Assembly: GCA_050942995.1 (NCBI GenBank) | Contig: JBMNOI010000071.1 | Span: 1-19,674, forward strand | Reading direction: 5' to 3' | From: JBMNOI01 sp050942995 | GTDB lineage: Bacteria; Chloroflexota; Anaerolineae; UBA1429 | DNA length: 19,674 nucleotides | In this document: positions 1-7,054 of the stretch, one piece after another | Layout: each line of letters opens with the position of its first letter | How positions within the stretch are numbered: the stretch's first letter is position 1 | Notes under the pieces: generated by a model | What the model was told of the DNA's origin: nothing | Seen by the model: only the letters and a program-made list of their open reading frames with translations | Database searches by the model: none | Translations under genes and position numbers: made by a program

Positions 1-413
1 TCAAGCACCCTCCCGAGGAAGGTTGCGATGTGGGGTTGTTGACCGGCGCCGTCAGCGATAGCCATCAGGAAGAGGTCGCGCGGCAGATGCGCGAACGCTG
101 CAAGATCCTGATCTCGGTGGGTGATTGCTCCGTATTCGGTGGAATCTGCACCATGCGCAATTTCGCCGGAACCGAGGCGGCATTGCGTCGGGCCTATATC
201 GAGGCGGAAAGCAATGCGCCGGGACAAGAGATTCCCCGATCGCCCGAGATCGCCAAGCTCTATCCGACGGTCAAGGCGCTGAACCAGGTGGTCAAGGTCG
301 ATTATTATCTGCCGGGCTGCCCGCCGCGCCCGCGCATATTCTGGTACGTAATCACCGAGCTCCTGGCCGGGCGTACCCCTGTGTTGACCGACGATCTACT
401 GACGTATGACTAG
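1..413 (+). CDS. hoxY: NAD-reducing [NiFe] hydrogenase small subunit HoxY, 5'-truncated by the window
   Basis: This is the electron-transferring small subunit of a cytoplasmic bidirectional hydrogenase. In the family it carries the FeS cluster that passes electrons between the HoxH active site and the diaphorase. The reading frame is open from base 3, so the true start lies upstream; the GTG at 30 is internal. The 136 visible residues contain the small-subunit signatures GLLTGAV, VGDCSVFGG..TMRN and YLPGCPP, whose cysteines would ligate the FeS cluster, and end in LLTYD, as HoxY proteins do. About 40-60 N-terminal residues with the first cysteines are missing. The large subunit follows 79 bases downstream, in the usual hoxYH order. 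The related MvhG/FrhG small subunits of group 3 are the alternative, but the HoxH-like partner favours group 3d. Confidence 0.88.
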   Translation, partial: KHPPEEGCDVGLLTGAVSDSHQEEVARQMRERCKILISVGDCSVFGGICTMRNFAGTEAALRRAYIEAESNAPGQEIPRSPEIAKLYPTVKALNQVVKVDYYLPGCPPRPRIFWYVITELLAGRTPVLTDDLLTYD

Positions 414-441
414 GGCGCGCGGATGCGCGCACTGGCGCGCC
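414..441 (+). other. GC-rich inverted repeat in the hoxY-hoxH gap
   Basis: GGCGCGC directly after the hoxY stop codon is mirrored by GCGCGCC at 435-441, with another GCGCGC in the loop. No T-run follows, so it is not an intrinsic terminator. It could stabilise the hoxY 3' end or adjust the hoxY/hoxH ratio. That is inference from base pairing only. Confidence 0.3.
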
Positions 442-492
442 AGGCGCAATGCAAGGGTCCGCATCGGACCATGCTATAGGAGATAGACGACC

Positions 493-1914
493 ATGAGCCA
501 AAAGATTACTATCGAACCCGTAACTCGCATCGAGGGGCATGCGCGGGTAACGATTCATCTGAACGACGCGGGCGAGGTCGAGCAGGGCTATCTGCACGTC
601 GACCAGTTCCGTGGCTTTGAAAAGTTCTCAGAAGGCCGCATGTTCTACGAGATGCCGGTGATCACCCCGCGCATCTGCGGCATCTGCCCGGTGAGCCACC
701 ACCTGGCGGCGGCCAAGGCCTGCGATAAAGTCGCCGGCGTCACACCGCCGAGGCCGGCCGATCTGCTGCGCCGCCTGTTGCACAAGGGGCAGTTGATCCA
801 GTCGCACTCGATGCACTTTTTCCACCTGGCCTCGCCCGACCTGTTGCTCGGCTTTGACGCCGACCCGGCGGTGCGTAACGTGGCCGGTCTCATCCAGATG
901 GACGCCGACCTGGCCATGAAGGCCGTCAAGCTGCGCAAGTACGGTCAGGAGATCATCCGCCGGCTGAGCGGACGACGCCTGCACATGCACTGGGCCGTGC
1001 CCGGTGGCGTGGCCGCGCCCCTGGCTCAGGCCGATCGGGATTGGATGCTGGAGCAGGTTCCCGAGATGATCGACTATGTCCAGGATGGCATCGCCATCGC
1101 CCGGAGCTGGCTCGAGGCGAACCAGGATGTCGTGCAGAACTTTGCCAATTTCCCGTCGAACTATATGGGCATGGTGCAGGAAGACGGCGCCCTGGAGCTG
1201 TACGGCGGCAACCTGCGTATGATCGACCAGAAGGGTGACGAGATCATCCGCTTCGATCCCTGTGACTATCTGGAGCATATCGAGGAGCGGGTCGAGGATT
1301 GGTCATACCTGAAATTCCCGTACTACAAGGCTCTGGGCTGGCCCGATGGCGTGTATCGTGTGGCGCCGCTGGCCCGCCTGAACGTGGCGACGCATATCAC
1401 CACGCCGCTGGCCAACGAAGAGCTCAAGCGCTTCAAGGCGCTCTCAGAGGGGCCGGTAGAGCCGTCGCTCTACTACCACTATGCGCGACTCATCGAGGAT
1501 CTGTACTGCGTCGAGCGTGTGGTCGAGCTGTGCGAGGATCCCGATATCCTCTCGGACGAGATCCAGGATACCCGCTTCCAGTTCACCGGCGAAGGCGTGG
1601 GCTGCATCGAGGCGCCTCGCGGCACTCTGTGGCACCACTACCGGACCGATGAGCATGGCGTGATCACCAAGGCCAACCTGATCGTGGCCACGGGCAACAA
1701 CAACTGGGCCATGAGCCATGCAGTAGACATGGTGGCCAAGACTTTTGTGGACGGCAACAACCTCACCGAAGGGATGCTGAACCGTGTCGAGGCGGCCGTA
1801 CGCGCTTATGACCCGTGCCTCTCCTGCTCGACCCACGCCCTGGGCCAGATGCCGATGATCATCGACATCGTGGACTCTACCGGGCAGACGGTGAAGCAGT
1901 TCCGCCGCGACTAG
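493..1914 (+). CDS. hoxH: NAD-reducing [NiFe] hydrogenase large subunit HoxH
   Basis: This 473-residue catalytic subunit binds the NiFe(CN)2CO centre and interconverts H2 with protons and electrons, which HoxFU would exchange with NAD(H). Both nickel-binding motifs are intact: RICGICPVSHH at residues 60-70 (Cys62, Cys65) and DPCLSCSTH at 440-448 (Cys442, Cys445). VTRIEGH lies near the N-terminus and FTGEGVG..EAPRGTL in the C-terminal half, both typical of HoxH. A 25-residue tail after His448 (ALGQMP to RRD) is the peptide an endoprotease of HoxW type removes after nickel insertion; no such protease gene is in the window. The start is supported by AGGAGA at 478-483, nine bases before the ATG. 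Length and motif spacing fit group 3d. A strong terminator follows, so this is the last gene of its operon. Confidence 0.95.
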   Translation: MSQKITIEPVTRIEGHARVTIHLNDAGEVEQGYLHVDQFRGFEKFSEGRMFYEMPVITPRICGICPVSHHLAAAKACDKVAGVTPPRPADLLRRLLHKGQLIQSHSMHFFHLASPDLLLGFDADPAVRNVAGLIQMDADLAMKAVKLRKYGQEIIRRLSGRRLHMHWAVPGGVAAPLAQADRDWMLEQVPEMIDYVQDGIAIARSWLEANQDVVQNFANFPSNYMGMVQEDGALELYGGNLRMIDQKGDEIIRFDPCDYLEHIEERVEDWSYLKFPYYKALGWPDGVYRVAPLARLNVATHITTPLANEELKRFKALSEGPVEPSLYYHYARLIEDLYCVERVVELCEDPDILSDEIQDTRFQFTGEGVGCIEAPRGTLWHHYRTDEHGVITKANLIVATGNNNWAMSHAVDMVAKTFVDGNNLTEGMLNRVEAAVRAYDPCLSCSTHALGQMPMIIDIVDSTGQTVKQFRRD

Positions 1915-1950
1915 GATGCGCTCGAATAGATCGCCCGGTCAGTCAGATAG

Positions 1951-1987
1951 ACGGCCCTTGCCTGCATGCAGGCAAGGGCCGTTTTTT
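1951..1987 (+). terminator. Intrinsic terminator of the hydrogenase operon
   Basis: Bases 1951-1982 form a perfect 32-base palindrome (arm ACGGCCCTTGCCTGCA), giving a long GC-rich stem with a minimal loop, followed by a run of six T at 1982-1987. It lies 37 bases after the hoxH stop. This is a textbook rho-independent terminator in the plus direction. Confidence 0.93.
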
Positions 1988-2058
1988 CGTCTGCCGCCGA
2001 CAACGGCCACGGCGATCGGCCGATGACATGCGAGCCGGCGGCGAATCGGGCCGGACGC

Positions 2059-2087
2059 TTGCAGCAAACGCGCCTTCTTCATAGAAT
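2059..2087 (+). promoter_or_regulatory. Probable sigma-70-type promoter for the formate-related cluster
   Basis: TTGCAG at 2059-2064 and TAGAAT at 2082-2087 are separated by 17 bases, downstream of the hoxH terminator and about 100 bases before the first gene. The -35 is only a partial consensus match. The remainder of the 1988-2188 gap shows no other clear feature apart from a short TTGCA/TGCAA stem at 2153-2166 in the presumed leader. Confidence 0.5.
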
Positions 2088-2188
2088 AGGAACGCATCCA
2101 CGGTCTGTTGTACGCATCATCGTCAAGCGATACGTGCAGAGACCGCATCCTGTTGCAACGATGCAAGAGCCGGTGCGGAGGTGCCCCC

Positions 2189-3211
2189 ATGAACAGAGCG
2201 GTTCTGGTAAGCCGGGTTTCCCCAATGGTCGGCTATATCATTCTCAGTGGCATGACGTTAGGCCTGTTCGGTCTTGCCGTCTTGGAGGCATGGACGGGCC
2301 ATCCCATCGCAGGCGCCATACTCACTCTGGCCGGGGCAGGGCTCGCCTTTGGAACGGCGCAAGAGGGACTGGCACTGCATCGCACCGGCATCACGTCCAC
2401 ATGGGACGTCAAAGACCTTTACCGCTTTGTCGCGGTTCTGGCGGGCGCCGTCATCACCTATATATTGAATGTGGACCTGGGATTGGGCGCAGTGGTCGCA
2501 TCGGGGCTGGTGGGCGTGCTGGCCGCCGTCCTGTTGCCCGATTATGGGGTGCCCCTCTATTGCGGCTCGTTCGTCGGGATGGCTTCGCCCACGCTTTTGC
2601 CGAACCATATCGGCGTAGCCGCCGCCGGAGCGGTGGCCGGACTGGTCTTTGTGCTCTGCATCGACCTGTTCGACGGATTCGGGGGCAAGTTGGGCACCAT
2701 CGCCTTGAGCGGGTGCGTCCTGGTGGGCCTGCACTGTGGCGCCGGCTTTGTCTCATTGCCGGTGCTGCACTGGCACGGGGTGGAAGCCTGGATGGTCATC
2801 ATCTGCTCGGCGTTGGCCGCCATCGCCACCTTTTACATCAGCATTCACCTGGGTCGAGGGCCGGTGATGGCCTCGGGGCTGGTAGGCCTGGTCGGAGGGC
2901 TGCTGTTGCCGCCGATTTATCCAAATATGGGCGATATCCTGGCCGTGATGGTGATCTGTGCCTCCTTTGCCGGCATGTCCGGCATCCGTCGCTTTTCTAC
3001 GGCGGCGCCCATAGCTGTGGCCGGGTTGCTGGCCGGGCTGCTCTTTATCTACAGCGCGCCCCACCTCGGTGGCGCGGGGGGCAAGCTGGGCACCATCGCC
3101 TTTGGCTCGGTCATTGCAGTGCGCGGCGTGTCGAAGTTGATTCGAGCGCTGCGCGAGTTACGCCCTGCATCAACGGCACGTCCCGGCATCGGCCGATCGA
3201 ACCCGTCATAG
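2189..3211 (+). CDS. Polytopic membrane protein of unknown function with two tandem repeats
   Basis: I do not recognise this 340-residue protein. It is almost wholly hydrophobic, with roughly ten probable membrane segments, glycine/alanine-rich helices and a short basic C-terminal tail. The ATG at 2189 is chosen because GGAG at 2177-2180 precedes it; an upstream in-frame start at 2108 would add a non-hydrophobic stretch. Two halves repeat in the same order: ASGLVGV..LLP (residue 104) matches ASGLVGL..LLP (228), YCGSFVGMAS matches ICASFAGMSG, and GGKLGTIA occurs at 165 and again at 297. Each unit is about 125 residues. Such duplications are typical of channels and carriers built from two homologous halves. 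It leads a cluster with an FNT channel and fdhD, so a role in transport or sensing tied to formate or CO2 metabolism is possible but unproven. Confidence 0.8.
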   Translation: MNRAVLVSRVSPMVGYIILSGMTLGLFGLAVLEAWTGHPIAGAILTLAGAGLAFGTAQEGLALHRTGITSTWDVKDLYRFVAVLAGAVITYILNVDLGLGAVVASGLVGVLAAVLLPDYGVPLYCGSFVGMASPTLLPNHIGVAAAGAVAGLVFVLCIDLFDGFGGKLGTIALSGCVLVGLHCGAGFVSLPVLHWHGVEAWMVIICSALAAIATFYISIHLGRGPVMASGLVGLVGGLLLPPIYPNMGDILAVMVICASFAGMSGIRRFSTAAPIAVAGLLAGLLFIYSAPHLGGAGGKLGTIAFGSVIAVRGVSKLIRALRELRPASTARPGIGRSNPS

Positions 3212-3309
3212 CCCGTACACGGACACGTTCGACGTTCACCGATTCAGCTTGTTTTGCGCCAGAACGCGATCATTCACCAAATCCATCGATCATCTGCAGG
3301 AGCAAGTCA

Positions 3310-4059
3310 ATGCCGTTCAAAACACCCGGAGACATGGTCCAGTCCGCGACGCGGCAGGGCTGCGCCTACACCGACGCATCCATACCTCAGCAGATCGTCG
3401 CCGGCCTGCTGGCGGGAGCCTACCTCGCGCTGGGCGCGCTGGTTGCGACGGTCGGGGGCGGGCAAGACGGCATCTTGTATGCCGTACTGGCCCCGCCGGG
3501 CTATCTACTGGCCGCACTGGCCGGCGGCCAGTTGTTTGTCATCAACTGCGCCATCGTCACGCCGGCCTGTCTGGCCGGCGCCGTGCGATGGGACATCCTG
3601 GCGCGCAACTGGGGGCTGGTCTATATCGGCAATATCATCGGGGCGCTGGTTGTGGCGTTGTTGTTCGGCTACGTGGGGGGCGTGGCCCGGGGCGGCGAGG
3701 TCGGCGCGTATACCGTCGCCGTCACCGAATCGCTATCCGGGATGGGCTGGGGAGCGCTGCTATTGCGCGGCATCGGCGGCGGCTGGCTCATCGGCCTGGC
3801 GGCGTGGCTGGCCCTCTCGGCCGACAGCATGGCGGGACGGATCCTGTCGCTCTGGATACCCGTCGCCGCCTATATCGCCATGGGGCTGGTCCATATCGTC
3901 ACCGGCATGGCGATGATTCCTCTGGGCCTGTTGAACGGCGCCCATGTCGGCATCGTGACGTTGATATGGAGCGTCCTGCTGCCCGTCAGCCTGGGCAATC
4001 TGGCCGGCGCGGCCGGGCTCGTGGGCGCAATCTACTGGTGGCTTTATGGTCGAGATTGA
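3310..4059 (+). CDS. Divergent formate/nitrite transporter (FNT) family channel
   Basis: This 249-residue, six-helix membrane protein belongs to the FNT family, pentameric channels for formate, nitrite, hydrosulfide or similar anions. Family landmarks are NWGLVYIGNIIGAL (100-113), a GWLIGLAAWLA helix (158-168), GLVHIVTGM (192-200), whose His195 aligns with the central pore histidine of FocA, and SLGNLAG followed by IYWWLY at the C-terminus. Two sites differ from standard FocA: the usual FTGN-type turn reads LFVIN (75-79), and the conserved Asn before the Trp of the fifth helix is Gly. The ATG at 3310 has AGGAG at 3298-3302 upstream. The in-frame reading farther upstream is out of frame with the preceding gene and is not coding. 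fdhD overlaps its 3' end by 14 bases, which argues for formate as substrate. Confidence 0.85.
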   Translation: MPFKTPGDMVQSATRQGCAYTDASIPQQIVAGLLAGAYLALGALVATVGGGQDGILYAVLAPPGYLLAALAGGQLFVINCAIVTPACLAGAVRWDILARNWGLVYIGNIIGALVVALLFGYVGGVARGGEVGAYTVAVTESLSGMGWGALLLRGIGGGWLIGLAAWLALSADSMAGRILSLWIPVAAYIAMGLVHIVTGMAMIPLGLLNGAHVGIVTLIWSVLLPVSLGNLAGAAGLVGAIYWWLYGRD

Positions 4060-4921
4060 CCGATACACCGGCCGCGCCTCGGCTCGCTATCGGGTGTGGC
4101 ATGTCGATACTCGGAAAAGCGATTCCGGGATAGAGGCCGGCGAGATCGAGATCGCTATCGAAGAGCCCCTTTCGCTGATGGTAAACGGCGCGCAGCTCGC
4201 CGTCCTCATGCGTCTGCCGGGCATGGAGAAAGAACTGGCCGCCGGATACCTGGTCAGTGAGGGGTTGGTGGGACGGTTCGACGACATTCTCACCATCCAT
4301 CACTGCGGACAGGGGCTGCCCGGCCCCGGAGAATACGCCTCAGAGGATGGGGCCGAATGGCGCAACCGGGTCGAGGTGCGTGTGCGGGACGGTGGCCTGC
4401 GCCCCGACGCCCGAATGGATACGGTACGGCTGATTCGCGCGGGCTGCGGCGCCGTCGAGGTGGCCCATATCGGCGTCGAGTTGCCGATACTGCCCAAAGA
4501 CGTTTGGGTGCCGGCAAGAACCCTGCTCAAGGCGGGCACGGCTCTGCGCCGTGCCAAAGGGTTGCGAGAGAACGTGGGCGGCATCCATACCGTGGGCATC
4601 TATGGCCTGAACGGGAGCGCTCTGGTCAACGCAGAGGATGTGGGTCGACATAACGCGGTAGACAAGGCGGCCGGGCACTGCCTGCTGCGCGGCGTCCCCC
4701 TGGATGAGAGTATCATGGTGTGCTCGGGCCGGTTGAGCTACGAGATGGCCAGCAAAGCGGTGCGCCTGGGCATTCGTGTGGTGGCGTCGTTCTCGGGGCC
4801 CACGGCGCTGGCCATGGATCTGGCCGATCGCTGCGGGCTGACGCTGGTCGGCTATCTGCGGGCCCACCGCATGATCGTTTATACCCACCCGGAGCGAGTC
4901 ACCCCCGACAAATCGCGTTAG
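4046..4921 (+). CDS. fdhD: Formate dehydrogenase accessory sulfurtransferase FdhD
   Basis: FdhD passes sulfur from a cysteine desulfurase to the molybdenum/tungsten bis-MGD cofactor and is needed for active formate dehydrogenase. The 291-residue protein has the family signatures IEEPLSLMVNG (38-48), AGYLVSEGLV (66-75), GGIH (178-181), DVGRHNAVDK (198-207), CSGRLSYEMASKA (226-238) and a C-terminal GLTLVGYLR..R..VYT..ER. The catalytic loop is atypical: the usual CGxCG reads CGAVE, so Cys134 is kept but the second cysteine of the CxxC is Val137. The ATG at 4046 lies inside the end of the FNT gene, implying translational coupling. No formate dehydrogenase catalytic subunit is in the window; its likely place is upstream of the hydrogenase or elsewhere. 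Confidence 0.92.
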   Translation: MVEIDRYTGRASARYRVWHVDTRKSDSGIEAGEIEIAIEEPLSLMVNGAQLAVLMRLPGMEKELAAGYLVSEGLVGRFDDILTIHHCGQGLPGPGEYASEDGAEWRNRVEVRVRDGGLRPDARMDTVRLIRAGCGAVEVAHIGVELPILPKDVWVPARTLLKAGTALRRAKGLRENVGGIHTVGIYGLNGSALVNAEDVGRHNAVDKAAGHCLLRGVPLDESIMVCSGRLSYEMASKAVRLGIRVVASFSGPTALAMDLADRCGLTLVGYLRAHRMIVYTHPERVTPDKSR

Positions 4922-4940
4922 CCCGGTGCGCGTGTTCAAA

Positions 4941-4992
4941 GGGGTGCTCATATTATTGTAGAGCTACACTTTCACAATAATACGACCACCCC
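4941..4992. repeat. Two-tier inverted repeat between convergent genes
   Basis: The element is symmetric. GGGGTG at 4941-4946 pairs with CACCCC at 4987-4992, and TATTATTGT at 4951-4959 pairs with ACAATAATA at 4974-4982, leaving matching four-base gaps on each side. A competing small hairpin, TGTAG/CTACA at 4957-4968, overlaps the inner arm. It lies between the 3' ends of fdhD and the glycosyltransferase gene, so a shared bidirectional transcription stop is the simplest reading. Neither strand shows a long T-run after it. Confidence 0.6.
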
Positions 4993-5041
4993 ATTCGGGC
5001 TCGTTGTGTCCGGCGCTGCCATGTGCATGGGCAACGACTCG

Positions 5042-7054
5042 TTACTCGAAGGGGACTCTGGGGGTCGGGGCCGGCAAGACGCGCACCCCCGGCAACTCGA
5101 CGAAATCCCCTGCCGGCTCGCCCTCTACAAAGATCGGCAGCCGCTCGCCGTCTTCCATGCCGTACAACCCCACACGCACGGTATAATCGCCGGGTACCGT
5201 TTCAGACGGGATCAAGACGCCATAGTTGTCGACGATGATCTCTCCCGGCTCCCAGCGCGTCGTCAGACGGCCACCCCCGCCAGGCTCGCTATCACGCTGC
5301 CCCACCATCTGGCCCTGCCCGTCGACCACGTGCACGAACACCTTGTACCGCTCGGCCACCGACTCCTCGGCCTCCCAGAACAGCGCCAGTTGCAGAATAT
5401 CGCCCGCCTGCACGTCCGGTGTGAGCAGGGTGTATCCCCGAAGGCGGATACGGGCGCCGGGGCCGCCGTCCAGGCGAACATCCAACGGATGGGCGATCTC
5501 GTCGGGCACGGCCTGTGGCACGGCGTAAACCACCAGACGCACATTGCCATACCAGCGATCCAGCGCCTTGAAACAATGTCGATCCAGCCAGCCCTCGATC
5601 ATCCCGTCGGGGTCGCTCTCGTTGGTGGCCCAAAAGATGCCGTACAGGCGGCTGTGACGGGCGACGATCTCTTCCAGTTGCGACCGGGTGAGGGCCTCAT
5701 CCATGGGGCGCTGCAACGGCAACGGGTATTGGGGCCAGGAGCCCCGGTAGTAGTAATCCACCGTCTCGATCTGGGATGGGGCATTGATGATGATGGCGTC
5801 ATCGGGGCGGGCCGTCGCCTCGATATAGGCCACAATGCCGCGATAATCATCGCGGAAGAAGGACTCGTCGGTATACAGGGCGTACAGGCCACGGGCCGAT
5901 GCCGCCCCCGTACCCAGCGTCAGCAGCAACGTCAGGGTGATCCCCGCGGGCATGTAGCGAATGATTCGCCCCAACAGGCGCCCCAGCACTACGACGCCCT
6001 GTCCCTGTAACAGATAAAAGGCCGGCGTCGCCAGCAACACAAACTTGAGATTGTACATGGGACGGCGCAACGAGAGGGCGTACATCACGGCAAGGGGCAC
6101 CAGCAGATAGAGAGCCACATCCACAGCCCCCGGACGGGGGCGCCGCGCATCGCCTCCCTCGATAGCGGCCTGCGATCCCAGAACGCCGGGCACGACCAGA
6201 GAGGCCAGCGCCACAGCCGCCCAGAGCGCCCGTCCACCGACCTCGACGGCGGGACCGAATACAAAGGCCGTCACCACACCGCGCAACAACTGCATCAGCG
6301 AAAAGGGTTCGCTGATAGCCGGCCATGCGGTCAGGGAGCGCCACGAGAGCCATAGCCACGGCACATAGAGCGCCACAACGGCCGCCTGCACACCGGCCCA
6401 GGACGCCGTCAGGTGCCAGAGCCGCGCAGCATCTCGCTGCCGGGCGTCGCGCAGCAGCCACACAACGAATCCCAGGTTCTGCGCCAGGATCAGGGTAAAG
6501 GCGAAATAGTGACTGTACACCGATAGAGCGGCGGCCAGCAGGTACAGGCCGACGGCCGCCCACCGTACTCGGGGCGACCGCTCAGAACCCCTCACATTCA
6601 GCAGGTGGGCATAGGTCAGCATCGAGAGGGCGCCGAACAGCGACACCTGCGCATACATGCGCGCCTCTTGTGAATAGTACACACCGAAGGATGACAGAGC
6701 CGTCAAAAGGGCGCCGATGAGTGCTGCGCCACGCCCCAGCAGACGACGCCCCAACGCATAGGTCACCGCCACCAGAGCAATGCCCATCATCGCCGAGAGG
6801 GAACGCACGGCATATTCGCCCCGACCCACCAGGCGTATCCAGCCGTGCAACAGATAGTAATAGAGCGGAGGGTGAATATCGTGAGCGGCGCTGCGTGTGA
6901 TGGTGGCCAGATCGCGCTGCGCCAGGGCCACGCTGGTCCCTTCGTCATTCCAGAGGCTCTGAGCATCCAGTCGATAAAAGCGCAACGCGGCGCCCAGCAG
7001 CAGTATGGCGAGCAGGGCCAGTAACTCCCAACGGGTGAGGCGAGATCGGCTCAT
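5042..7054 (-). CDS. Membrane glycosyltransferase of the PMT/ArnT type (GT39/GT83-like) with C-terminal soluble domain
   Basis: This 670-residue integral membrane protein probably transfers a sugar from a polyprenyl-phosphate donor to a protein, lipid or glycan outside the membrane. After the first helix comes LWNDEGTS, whose Asp37/Glu38 match the catalytic acidic pair of GT-C enzymes, and then DIHPPLYYYLLHGW (59-72), another PMT-type motif. About ten further hydrophobic segments follow to about residue 370, including a GVYYSQEARMY loop (123-133). Residues from about 390 are soluble: a segment around DDAIIINAPSQ, then a beta-rich tail ending near ELPGVRVLP. The ATG at 7054 overlaps the TGA of the upstream glycosidase-like gene (ATGA), so the two are co-translated. 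Donor and acceptor cannot be told from sequence. Confidence 0.85.
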   Translation of the reverse strand: MSRSRLTRWELLALLAILLLGAALRFYRLDAQSLWNDEGTSVALAQRDLATITRSAAHDIHPPLYYYLLHGWIRLVGRGEYAVRSLSAMMGIALVAVTYALGRRLLGRGAALIGALLTALSSFGVYYSQEARMYAQVSLFGALSMLTYAHLLNVRGSERSPRVRWAAVGLYLLAAALSVYSHYFAFTLILAQNLGFVVWLLRDARQRDAARLWHLTASWAGVQAAVVALYVPWLWLSWRSLTAWPAISEPFSLMQLLRGVVTAFVFGPAVEVGGRALWAAVALASLVVPGVLGSQAAIEGGDARRPRPGAVDVALYLLVPLAVMYALSLRRPMYNLKFVLLATPAFYLLQGQGVVVLGRLLGRIIRYMPAGITLTLLLTLGTGAASARGLYALYTDESFFRDDYRGIVAYIEATARPDDAIIINAPSQIETVDYYYRGSWPQYPLPLQRPMDEALTRSQLEEIVARHSRLYGIFWATNESDPDGMIEGWLDRHCFKALDRWYGNVRLVVYAVPQAVPDEIAHPLDVRLDGGPGARIRLRGYTLLTPDVQAGDILQLALFWEAEESVAERYKVFVHVVDGQGQMVGQRDSEPGGGGRLTTRWEPGEIIVDNYGVLIPSETVPGDYTVRVGLYGMEDGERLPIFVEGEPAGDFVELPGVRVLPAPTPRVPFE

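Noticed and set aside
30..413. GTG at base 30 as the start of the small hydrogenase subunit
   Set aside because: The frame is open to the window edge and residues before it (HPPEEGCDV) continue the family pattern, so the gene is truncated rather than short.
628..1278. 216-codon minus-strand open frame inside hoxH
   Set aside because: It lies antisense to a gene with clear family motifs and has no recognisable domain; it is a shadow of GC-rich codon use.
1966..4059. A 697-codon plus-strand open frame covering the membrane protein and FNT gene
   Set aside because: Its first two-thirds is out of frame with the well-supported membrane protein, is arginine-rich nonsense and includes the terminator; only the part from ATG 3310 is the FNT gene.
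4941..4992. Insertion-sequence end or MITE
   Set aside because: No flanking target duplication or transposase was seen; one copy in the window is not enough to call a mobile element.
5006..6010. 334-codon plus-strand open frame
   Set aside because: Antisense to the glycosyltransferase gene, His/Gln/Arg-rich, with no domain.
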